NCBI GenBank assembly: GCA_030039135.1
Contig: JASHQN010000010.1
Span: forward strand, 1-8,353
Reading direction: 5' to 3'
DNA: 8,353 nucleotides
Origin: Thermoplasmata archaeon
Lineage (GTDB): Archaea; Thermoplasmatota; Thermoplasmata; Lutacidiplasmatales; UBA184
The translations under genes were made by a program, and so were the position numbers. Positions 1-5,365 of the stretch are shown piece by piece (within the stretch, counting starts at the first letter, position 1; each line of letters starts with the position of its first letter). Under the pieces are notes generated by a model, which saw only the letters and a list, made by a program, of their open reading frames with translations, did not search any database and was not told the DNA's origin.

Positions 1-617
1 AGGTCGTGGGGCCGTCCCATCCCCCTCCAGTCCTCGATGTCCCGCCGCGCCGCCGGCCGACGGGCCCAGGCGAAGTTTCCCGGCGATCGGGGGACGGCCT
101 CCCAGCCCTCGAACGCGACCGGCTTTTCCTTGGGGGTCAACCCCCATGCCGCGTTGAGGGCGCCAATGGATCCGTACCGGCTCCGCAAGAAGTCCCGGAG
201 CGTGGCGGGGGCAGGTGCGGGACGGGCGCTCTCCGTCGCTCGGCCGCTCAGCGAGTCGGCTTCGTCGAGCACGATGAGGGCCCGACGCGCAGCGCTTCCT
301 TTCGGACCCTCCGACAGCGAGTGACTGACCGAGGCACGCCCCGCGACCCGCTCGATCGCCGCCTCGTTACGCGCGTCGGAAGCGTTCATCTCCACCGCCG
401 ACCAGCCGAGGTCGTTCGCGAGGGCGAGCGCAGAGCTCGTCTTGCCGACCCCGGGCGGGCCCATGAGGATGGCCGCGCGCAGGGTCGGGGGTGTTCCCTC
501 CTTCCATCGGTCCGCCCACGCTTGGAGCTCGGACCGCGCCCGGGCGTTCCCGATCACGTCATCGAGACGAAGGGGCCGCAGGCGCTCCGCGAGAGGAAGG
601 CGGGGCTCATGCGCCAC
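1..617 (-). CDS. rfcL: Replication factor C large subunit (clamp loader), N-terminal part, truncated by window edge
   Basis: The large subunit of the archaeal clamp loader uses ATP to open and load the PCNA ring at primer-template junctions. The visible 205 codons start with ERLRPLRLDDVIGN (residues 11-24), matching the usual RfcL opening. They continue with Walker A GPPGVGKT (53-60), the RFC motif EMNASDARN (76-84) and Walker B LIVLDEAD (114-121). The GTG at 617-615 is chosen as start because an in-frame TAA lies eight codons upstream and no ATG precedes the first conserved residues. There is no clear Shine-Dalgarno sequence, and an AT-rich box lies about 24 bp upstream, so the mRNA may be leaderless. 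After Walker B, where a glycine-rich turn and the next helix usually follow quickly, about 80 residues up to the edge (126-205) do not look like standard RfcL and seem to be an insertion. Sensor 1, the arginine finger and the C-terminal domain lie outside the window. The family call is firm. Confidence 0.93.
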   Translation of the reverse strand, partial: MAHEPRLPLAERLRPLRLDDVIGNARARSELQAWADRWKEGTPPTLRAAILMGPPGVGKTSSALALANDLGWSAVEMNASDARNEAAIERVAGRASVSHSLSEGPKGSAARRALIVLDEADSLSGRATESARPAPAPATLRDFLRSRYGSIGALNAAWGLTPKEKPVAFEGWEAVPRSPGNFAWARRPAARRDIEDWRGMGRPHD

Positions 618-637
618 GACCCCCGAGGGCGGCGGCC

Positions 638-643
638 TTTAAT
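638..643 (-). promoter_or_regulatory. Candidate TATA box for rfcL
   Basis: The minus strand reads ATTAAA, centred about 24 bp upstream of the rfcL GTG, in an otherwise GC-rich divergent intergenic region of 118 bp. This spacing would put the transcription start at or next to the start codon, as in leaderless archaeal mRNAs. The assignment rests on position and composition only. Confidence 0.45.
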
Positions 644-725
644 GCGTGGCGGCTTCGTCCCCGCTGCCGGGCGCACGGGACACTTCACGATAGCGGCGGG
701 GGAGGCCACCACCAGGACAGGGACC

Positions 726-731
726 GGAGGG
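726..731 (+). promoter_or_regulatory. Shine-Dalgarno sequence of the AKR-like gene
   Basis: GGAGGG lies 4 bases before the ATG at 736. It is the only strong ribosome binding site noticed in the window and decides this start over the out-of-frame ATG at 732. It implies that this mRNA has a real 5' leader, unlike several neighbouring genes. Confidence 0.6.
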
Positions 732-735
732 ATGG

Positions 736-1698
736 ATGGAGGCCGCCAACCCGCACCCGGACGTGGGCCGCCGTTCGCTCGTGGGCACGGACCGGACGAC
801 GTCGGTCCTCGGATTCGTCGTACGTGCCTCCGTGGTGGGCGCGGCCGAGGGCGAAGAGCGCGTCGTCGCCACGCTTCGCCAAGCGCGTGGCCGAGGCGTC
901 TCGACGTTCCAGGTCCCCGCCGACCCAGGCGCCGCGCGAGCCGAGCGCTGGCTCGGGCTCGCATTCCCGTCGCCCGATCCGGATCTCATCGTCCTGCTCG
1001 ACCGCTCGCGGGAGTCCCTTTCCCCGCAGGCCCCGGAGGCCGAGCTGAGGGAGCCGGCCCTCCTCGAGGAGCGGCTGCGGAAGTCTCTCGAGGTAAGCGC
1101 CACCCGGCTCGGTCCGAACGCGGGGATGCTCGTGCACTGGGTCGGTGACGACGCGGAGCCGGCGGCGCAGGGCGAAGTGGCCGCCGTCCTCGAAGGGTTG
1201 CGCCGCGACGGCCGTATCGTGGGGTGGGTGCAGGGGCTGCGCGCGGACCGCGCCGGCCCTCTCGAGGGGATTCCCGACCGCGCGACGCTCTTCTCCTGCC
1301 CCCTTTCCCTCCTCGACCGGCGGCAAATCCCCGCGCTCTCTGAGCGCGCGGCTCACTTCCCGACCGGCGTGTTCGCGACAGACCCCTTGTCCGCGGGGCG
1401 GCTCGACGGGAGCGCGTTCGCGGCCTCCGTCCTCGACCGCCGCCCGGCTGCCGGCCCCGCGGGGGTCCGAGAGCTCCACCGGGAATTCGATCCCGTCGTC
1501 CGACTGGGCTTCCTCACCGAGCGTCGACAGCGAACGCTTCTTCAAGCGGCGATCGCCTTCGAGCTCCGATGGCCCTGGGTCTGCGCCGTGCTCCTGCCGG
1601 TGCCGTCCCCCGAGCGGATGGAGGAGCTGCTCGGCGCCGAACGCACCCCTCCGATTTCTGACGCAGAGCTCTCGCGGATCGGGGAAGAGACGGCCTGA
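736..1698 (+). CDS. Aldo/keto reductase-like protein lacking most of the catalytic tetrad
   Basis: This 320-residue protein follows the order of an aldo/keto reductase TIM barrel, about the right length for the family. A helix ending RQARGRGVSTF (48-58) and then AERWLG (69-74) match the AKR segment GxxFFDTAxxYGxxAExxLG. LVHWVGDD (132-139) matches the strand carrying the catalytic histidine. DGRIVGWVQG (158-167) matches the usual GKIRxIGVSN. TGVFATDPLSAGRLDG (near 208-223) matches the GVIAYSPLxxGxLTG strand. A late LLPVPSPERMEELLG resembles the cofactor-binding IPGxxxxxxLxE segment. Of the Asp-Tyr-Lys-His tetrad only the His (H134) appears kept. The Asp position reads Gln or Val in FQVPAD, the Tyr-Gly pair is replaced by DPG, and no Lys stands in the DLIVLLDRS strand. 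It may therefore be a non-enzymatic or altered member. It is divergent from rfcL and followed 60 bp later by a peroxiredoxin gene. The fold call is by pattern matching by eye. Confidence 0.68.
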   Translation: MEAANPHPDVGRRSLVGTDRTTSVLGFVVRASVVGAAEGEERVVATLRQARGRGVSTFQVPADPGAARAERWLGLAFPSPDPDLIVLLDRSRESLSPQAPEAELREPALLEERLRKSLEVSATRLGPNAGMLVHWVGDDAEPAAQGEVAAVLEGLRRDGRIVGWVQGLRADRAGPLEGIPDRATLFSCPLSLLDRRQIPALSERAAHFPTGVFATDPLSAGRLDGSAFAASVLDRRPAAGPAGVRELHREFDPVVRLGFLTERRQRTLLQAAIAFELRWPWVCAVLLPVPSPERMEELLGAERTPPISDAELSRIGEETA

Positions 1699-1710
1699 CG
1701 GCTCGATCGG

Positions 1711-1742
1711 CCACCGGGCCAACGGCCGTCAAATACCGGTGG
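1711..1742. repeat. Inverted repeat around the peroxiredoxin promoter box
   Basis: CCACCGG (1711-1717) and CCGGTGG (1736-1742) are perfect 7-bp arms with 18 bases between. The right arm touches the AT-rich box AAATA at 1731-1735. The dyad could be an operator over the promoter, or a hairpin ending the upstream transcript. There is no T-run after it, so a terminator is less likely. Confidence 0.4.
1731..1735 (+). promoter_or_regulatory. Candidate TATA-like box for the peroxiredoxin gene
   Basis: AAATA is the only AT-rich run in the 60-bp gap and is centred 26 bp upstream of the ATG at 1759. No Shine-Dalgarno sequence precedes that ATG. The spacing fits a leaderless transcript starting at the ATG. 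The match to a TATA consensus is short. Confidence 0.4.
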
Positions 1743-1758
1743 TCGCTTCAGGCCCTTG

Positions 1759-2232
1759 ATGATCGCGATCGGAGGAGCCGCGCCGACGTTCGTGGGCACC
1801 ACGGCATCGGGAGAGAGGTTTGACCTCGCGAGCCTTCGGGGACGACCCTTCGTCCTGTACTTCTATCCGAAAGCGAACACCACGGGATGCTCGATCGAGG
1901 CCCGAGGGTTCGCCGAGCACTATCCGGAACTCACGAAGGCCGGCCTCGAGGTGATCGGCGTCAGCGTCGATTCGGTGGAGGACCAGAAGGACTTCGCGGA
2001 AAAGTGCGGCGTCCCGTTCCGGCTCATCGCCGATCGGGACCGTTCGATCGCGAAACTCTACGGCGTACTGAGCGTGTTCGGCGTCGCCAAACGGGTCACG
2101 TTCTTCGTCGGAGCCGACGGCCGGGTCCAGGATGTCGTCCAGGGAATGCTACCCGGGCCCCACCTCGCGCGTGCGACGGAGTGGGGACGGAAGTCCTCCG
2201 CTCCGGCCGCGCCTGCGCGAACCGAGCCCTGA
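1759..2232 (+). CDS. Peroxiredoxin, PrxQ/BCP type
   Basis: This thiol peroxidase of 157 residues would reduce hydrogen peroxide or organic peroxides in the cytoplasm. The thioredoxin-fold active site is YFYPKANTTGC (34-44), the PxxxTxxC motif with peroxidatic Cys44. It is followed by GLEVIGVSVDS (62-72), an FAEKCGVPFRLIADRD segment and an Arg before the TFFVGADG strand, all typical of the PrxQ/BCP group. The common resolving Cys five residues after the first is replaced by Arg49. The only other cysteine is Cys83 in the next helix, which could serve as the resolving residue, as is known for some PrxQ proteins. The ATG at 1759 is preferred over the TTG just before it because it lies 26 bp from an AT-rich box. 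The C-terminal tail (about 140-157) is rich in Ala, Pro and Ser and looks disordered. The gene is 60 bp downstream of the AKR-like gene with its own promoter-like box. Confidence 0.92.
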   Translation: MIAIGGAAPTFVGTTASGERFDLASLRGRPFVLYFYPKANTTGCSIEARGFAEHYPELTKAGLEVIGVSVDSVEDQKDFAEKCGVPFRLIADRDRSIAKLYGVLSVFGVAKRVTFFVGADGRVQDVVQGMLPGPHLARATEWGRKSSAPAAPARTEP

Positions 2233-2269
2233 CGGGGTCGCTCGGACCTTCCCTCCCCGGGCCAAGGGA

Positions 2270-2327
2270 CCCCCGGCTCAGGGCGGAGAGAACCCTCTAA
2301 ACGGGCCGGGACTACGGGAGCCGGGGG
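2270..2327. repeat. 10-bp perfect inverted repeat flanking the dehydratase promoter box
   Basis: CCCCCGGCTC (2270-2279) is matched by GAGCCGGGGG (2318-2327). The 38-base centre is symmetric about the AT-rich box TCTAAA (2296-2301), and the right arm ends 5 bases before the GTG start. The layout suits a regulator with two half-sites around the promoter. A long-range hairpin in read-through mRNA is the alternative. Confidence 0.5.
2296..2301 (+). promoter_or_regulatory. Candidate TATA box for the dehydratase gene
   Basis: TCTAAA is the only AT-rich hexamer in the roughly 100-bp gap after the peroxiredoxin gene. It is centred about 34 bp before the GTG at 2333, which would leave a leader of a few bases. 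It sits at the exact centre of the 10-bp inverted repeat described for 2270-2327. Confidence 0.4.
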
Positions 2328-2332
2328 CCTCC

Positions 2333-3556
2333 GTGAAGATCCAACAGGTCGAGGCGATCGAGGTTGCGGCGCCCTCGGACGAGCTCTCCTCCCCCTGGAG
2401 CTCCACGGTCATCCTCGTTCGGGTGACCACGTCGTCCGGTGCCGTCGGTTGGGGCGAGGCACCGACCACGTTGATGACGCATCCCGTGCGGGCGAGCGTG
2501 CCGGAGGTCGGCCGCTTCTACGAAGGACGCGAGCTGCACGACCATGCGCGGGCGCTCCGCGAGTTCGAGCGGTACTCGTTCTACCGCTCCCGCTCGATGG
2601 AGGCCACGAGCGCCCTCTCCGCCGTCGACATCGCGTGCCACGACCTCCTGGGTCACGAGCTCGGCGTACCCGTCTCTGCGCTGCTGGGGGGAGCGATCCG
2701 CGAGAGGGCTCGGGCGTACTCGAACGGATGGTACGCCGATTGCATCGAGGCCTCGGAGTTCGCCGAGAAGGCGAGCGCGATGGTCCGGTCCGGCTTCGGC
2801 GCGCTCAAGTTCGACCCGTTCGGCTCGGAGTACCGCACGCTGTCGGACGACGGACTTGACCGGGCCGTGGCGCGCGTTCGGGCGGTTCGCGAAGCGGTCG
2901 GCCCTGGCATCGACCTGCTCATCGAGTTCCACGGCCGGTTCTACCCGGAGGCGGCCGTGCGGGCTGGCCGCGCGCTCGATGAGTTCGGTCCGCGCTTCAT
3001 GGAAGAGCCGGTGCTCCCCGAGTTGTGCGACGCGCTTGCGGAATTCCGGCGGAAGGTCCGGACCCCGGTGGCGCTGGGGGAGCGGCTCCTTACGGCCGCC
3101 GACTTCGAGAGCTTCCTCGCACGGGGACTCGTTGACATCCTCCAGCCCGACATCACGAACTCGGGGGGCTTCACCTACGGTCGAGAGATCGCGGGCGTAG
3201 CGACCGCGCGCGGAGCCCCGGTCGCGTACCACAACGCCTTCGGTCCCGTGCAGACCGCGGCCTCCCTTCAGATCGACGCGGTGCTGCCCACGTTCTTCCT
3301 CCAGGAGAGCTTCGAAGCGAGCTGGCCCGAGTGGAAACGGTCGCTCGTCACCGGCTACTCGATCGAGCGGGGCGAGTTTCCAATCCCGACCGGGCCGGGG
3401 CTCGGCATCCACGTGGACGAGGCCGCCGTAGAGCGCTTCCGGTCGGACGCGATGGACACCGTCGGGCCGGAGCCGCCATGGGTGATCGCTGGTACCTGGG
3501 TCCGGCGCGCGTCAACGGCCCCCGGTGCGAAACGAGAGCGCACCCGACGGCGCTGA
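2333..3556 (+). CDS. Enolase-superfamily sugar-acid dehydratase (galactonate/gluconate dehydratase-like)
   Basis: This enzyme of 407 residues belongs to the mandelate racemase/muconate lactonizing branch. It should remove water from an aldonate (such as gluconate, galactonate or a pentonate) to give a 2-keto-3-deoxy acid, the entry step of archaeal non-phosphorylative sugar oxidation. The N-terminal capping domain spans about 1-120 and the barrel follows. Visible active-site elements are KFDPFG (159-164), metal ligands Glu198 (in IEFHGRF), Glu224 (in MEEP) and Glu250 (in GER), an acid His200, and the Asp273/His300 dyad (QPDITNSGG; HNAFGP). The 26-26 ligand spacing, the His two residues after the first ligand and the dyad spacing of 27 match what I recall of E. 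coli DgoD, except that the first ligand is Glu rather than Asp. The GTG at 2333 is chosen because homology begins there (KIQQVEAIEV); the longer reading upstream overlaps the peroxiredoxin gene and has no family features. The tail after about 390 is basic. The exact substrate cannot be read from sequence, and no other pathway gene is in the window. Confidence 0.9.
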   Translation: MKIQQVEAIEVAAPSDELSSPWSSTVILVRVTTSSGAVGWGEAPTTLMTHPVRASVPEVGRFYEGRELHDHARALREFERYSFYRSRSMEATSALSAVDIACHDLLGHELGVPVSALLGGAIRERARAYSNGWYADCIEASEFAEKASAMVRSGFGALKFDPFGSEYRTLSDDGLDRAVARVRAVREAVGPGIDLLIEFHGRFYPEAAVRAGRALDEFGPRFMEEPVLPELCDALAEFRRKVRTPVALGERLLTAADFESFLARGLVDILQPDITNSGGFTYGREIAGVATARGAPVAYHNAFGPVQTAASLQIDAVLPTFFLQESFEASWPEWKRSLVTGYSIERGEFPIPTGPGLGIHVDEAAVERFRSDAMDTVGPEPPWVIAGTWVRRASTAPGAKRERTRRR

Positions 3557-3596
3557 CCGGAGCGACCTAGCCCGTCACCAGACTACGCCGCCAGCC

Positions 3597-4106
3597 CTAG
3601 CAGGGGGAGCTCGCCGTAAGGGTCAGCGCATTGAACGTGACGTTGAGGCCCAGGGATGCGCCCGCGCTGTTCGGCGCGGTGAACGAGAGCTGGAAGAAGA
3701 CATCGTCCGAGAGCGCGGGAACGATCACGGGCGTGGGGTCCGGATTCGGATGGCATCCAATGAGAGTGAACGGGGGCGCCGCGATGATCGAGTAAATCGT
3801 ATGGTTCGATCGATCGACGTTGTTGAGCGAGACGGCGATCGTGAACGAAGCACCGGGCGAGACGTGGTACGGATAGCCGTTGGCGACGCCGGTATAGTTG
3901 AAGGGGCTCGGACCGAACCAGGGGTCGCCCGAGGCGTTCTTTCCCTGCAGGACGTTCACCGTGACCTCGGTGACGGTGACCGGCGAGGGGGCTGGGGTAC
4001 CGGGCAGGACGAGGACCCCGGCCGCGATCAGCGAGATCACCACCACGAGCACGAGCGCGCCGGCGATGACGGCGAGGGTCCAGATCTGTCGAGCCTTGAG
4101 CTTCAC
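3597..4106 (-). CDS. Single-pass membrane protein with exterior beta-rich domain, unknown function
   Basis: I do not recognise a named family. The 169-residue protein has a short basic start (MKLKARQIW), one hydrophobic helix (about 10-32), a Pro/Thr linker, then a domain rich in beta-strand patterns (ASFTIAVSLNNVD, VFFQLSFTAPNSAG) that resembles an immunoglobulin-like or CARDB-like sandwich. Four Asn-X-Ser/Thr sequons (NAS, NYT, NHT, NVT) support an exterior, possibly glycosylated location. There are two cysteines, one in IGCHPNPD and one as the very last residue; they could form a disulfide. The start is GTG with no Shine-Dalgarno sequence. It follows the pilin-like gene by 36 bp on the same strand, so co-transcription is likely and it may be an accessory or anchor partner of that protein. 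It converges on the dehydratase gene with about 40 bp between the stops. Confidence 0.75.
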   Translation of the reverse strand: MKLKARQIWTLAVIAGALVLVVVISLIAAGVLVLPGTPAPSPVTVTEVTVNVLQGKNASGDPWFGPSPFNYTGVANGYPYHVSPGASFTIAVSLNNVDRSNHTIYSIIAAPPFTLIGCHPNPDPTPVIVPALSDDVFFQLSFTAPNSAGASLGLNVTFNALTLTASSPC

Positions 4107-4142
4107 GACGGTTCTAGTGCGATCACGAGCGTTGGCGCGGCC

Positions 4143-4907
4143 TCACGAAGTCGGCGGGGCGAGCGAGTACACGGGGATCGTCGCGAGCAGCGTGCTGGGA
4201 TTCCCCGTGTACGTCAGGTAGATGGTGCAGGCCCCCTGGGTCGTGAAGCACCAGGGCGGCGCGCCGTGGTAGTCGTCCGCGTCGAGGCACGGGCTCGCCT
4301 TGGCTCCGCAGTCGGTGTAGTCGAGCGGGTAGCCACCGTTGTGGATGTAGAGGAGGAAGGTGTCGCCGGCCTGGAGCGTCACGTTCTGGGTGCTCACGGG
4401 GACGAACAGTCCGAGCCGGTTGTAGAGCGTGCCGAACGCCCCGCCACCGTATCCGCCGGCGTGGAAGCTCGCGCACCATCCCAGCGTCGGTGCGTTCGGC
4501 GAAGGCTCGCTCGTATCGCCCGGGAACCATGACATGGCCGCGAGCGAACCCTGGACGAGGATTGACTCGTTGAGCGCGCCGCTGGAGGTGACGTTGGTGC
4601 AGACGAAAGTGAACTCGATATCCGACAGGAGGAGCGCGCTCGGTGAGAAGCTCTCGACGATGATCGAACTCGTGTTCATCATCGAGTAGCCCCCGCTCGT
4701 CGGGGTGTCGGTCGGGTCCCCCCACACCGGGTTGCTGCCTCCGGTGCGGAGCATGAACGTGACGATGGGCGGCGAGGGCGGCGTGTAGAGGCGGAACGTG
4801 AAGAGCAGGGCGCCCACGACGAGCGTCATCGCAAGGATCAGGATCGTTCCCAAGATGGGGGAAACGCCACGTCGGGACCCGGCCAAGCGCCACCGGCGAC
4901 TTCTCAT
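4143..4907 (-). CDS. Archaeal type IV pilin-like secreted protein
   Basis: This 254-residue protein has the N-terminal layout of archaeal type IV pilins: a basic start (MRSRRWRLAGSRR, 1-13), the motif GVSPILG (14-20), and a hydrophobic stretch to about residue 36 that would form the pilin core helix. By family knowledge a prepilin peptidase would cut near the RRG/VSP junction (inference). The exterior part is large for a pilin. It contains beta-strand patterns, a Gly/Tyr-rich segment (HAGGYGGGAFG), several sequons, and six cysteines including DCGAKASPC and WCFTTQGAC, suggesting disulfides. The ATG at 4907 lies 26 bp from an AT-rich box and places the basic residues and motif at the very N-terminus. 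The gene leads a probable two-gene unit with the membrane protein at 3597-4106. Whether it forms pili, an adhesin or a pseudopilus is unknown. No assembly ATPase or peptidase gene is present here. Confidence 0.82.
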   Translation of the reverse strand: MRSRRWRLAGSRRGVSPILGTILILAMTLVVGALLFTFRLYTPPSPPIVTFMLRTGGSNPVWGDPTDTPTSGGYSMMNTSSIIVESFSPSALLLSDIEFTFVCTNVTSSGALNESILVQGSLAAMSWFPGDTSEPSPNAPTLGWCASFHAGGYGGGAFGTLYNRLGLFVPVSTQNVTLQAGDTFLLYIHNGGYPLDYTDCGAKASPCLDADDYHGAPPWCFTTQGACTIYLTYTGNPSTLLATIPVYSLAPPTS

Positions 4908-4930
4908 CTGCGCATTTATCCGCAGCCGCC

Positions 4931-4936
4931 GTTATC
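4931..4936 (-). promoter_or_regulatory. Candidate TATA box for the pilin-like gene
   Basis: The minus strand reads GATAAC, centred about 26 bp upstream of the ATG at 4907, giving a predicted transcription start at the ATG itself. The closer ATAAAT (4919-4914) is more AT-rich, but it lies only about 10 bp from the ATG, so it could serve only if translation began further downstream. No Shine-Dalgarno sequence is seen. Confidence 0.45.
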
Positions 4937-4945
4937 AACCTTGTG

Positions 4946-4964
4946 GGCCACCGGACGAGTGGCC
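4946..4964. repeat. Perfect inverted repeat upstream of the pilin promoter
   Basis: GGCCAC (4946-4951) and GTGGCC (4959-4964) are separated by 7 bases and end about 10 bp upstream of the candidate TATA box. That is a fitting place for an activator or operator site. Arms of six GC-rich bases can also arise by chance. Confidence 0.3.
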
Positions 4965-5365
4965 GTGCCGAGTGCCGAGCTACACCGTCACATTCCTGGC
5001 CCTACTACTCGGGCGGGTGGACCCCGACGAACCGCCCTACTCCGGAGACGACACGGGGCACGGGAGCCGCCGGGGGACTCTATCCATCGCTTCGATCCCC
5101 CTGCGCCATTGCTAATCTAGATTCCACACCACGATCATTGGCGTGGGGTCGGGGCGCCCAACGCACAGTGGCCCTGGCGGGGAAAATACCCTCCGCTCGA
5201 AAAGGTGGGTCGCACGGTGGCCGGACGTGCGCGAGGGCAGGGCGTCCTAAACAGAGAAGGAGGGCGGGCACATCTGCTCGTCCTGACGGGATTCACGTCC
5301 GGTTAGCCACCGCATCCGCCTCCAAAAGGGACCCGCAGCGGGCACGTGACGGGCCATCATCATCC

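Larger units (their letters stand above)
4908..5365. other. Gene-free stretch upstream of the pilin-like gene
   Basis: These 458 bp hold the pilin promoter region (4931-4964) and the 3' flank of the ABM gene. The open frames crossing it lack recognisable motifs, are rich in Arg, Ser and Pro, and look like chance readings of GC-rich DNA. A 10-bp palindrome AATCTAGATT lies at 5114-5123 and a GC-rich imperfect hairpin (GGGCGG/CCGCCC) at 5011-5037. I see no RNA gene. Confidence 0.5.

Noticed and set aside
1..242. An intein in RfcL
   Set aside because: Inteins in clamp-loader genes usually interrupt Walker A, which is intact here, and the inserted segment has no splice-junction Cys/Ser or intein blocks.
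6..1148. A 380-codon open frame on the plus strand across the rfcL region
   Set aside because: It is antisense to rfcL, whose Walker A, Walker B and NASD motifs are clear, and then runs out of frame into the AKR-like gene. Its product is Arg/Pro-rich with no family features.
685..1722. A 345-codon open frame on the minus strand
   Set aside because: It lies opposite the AKR-like gene, and its product is low-complexity Arg/Glu/Gly with no motif. It is typical of open antisense frames in GC-rich DNA.
2312..3412. A 366-codon open frame on the minus strand
   Set aside because: It is antisense to the dehydratase gene with its full set of catalytic residues.
3525..4532. A 335-codon open frame on the plus strand
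   Set aside because: It is antisense to the pilin-like and membrane protein genes; the product is Arg/Glu/Gly-rich without any recognisable domain.
4123..4938. A 271-codon minus-strand frame overlapping the pilin-like gene
   Set aside because: It is a frame-shifted reading of the pilin-like gene, rich in His, Arg and Pro, without the RRGVSPILG signal.
5357..5363. Box C-like ATGATGA on the minus strand (possible C/D guide RNA)
   Set aside because: No CTGA box D was found within the next 60 bases on that strand; the match also overlaps the flank of the ABM gene stop codon.
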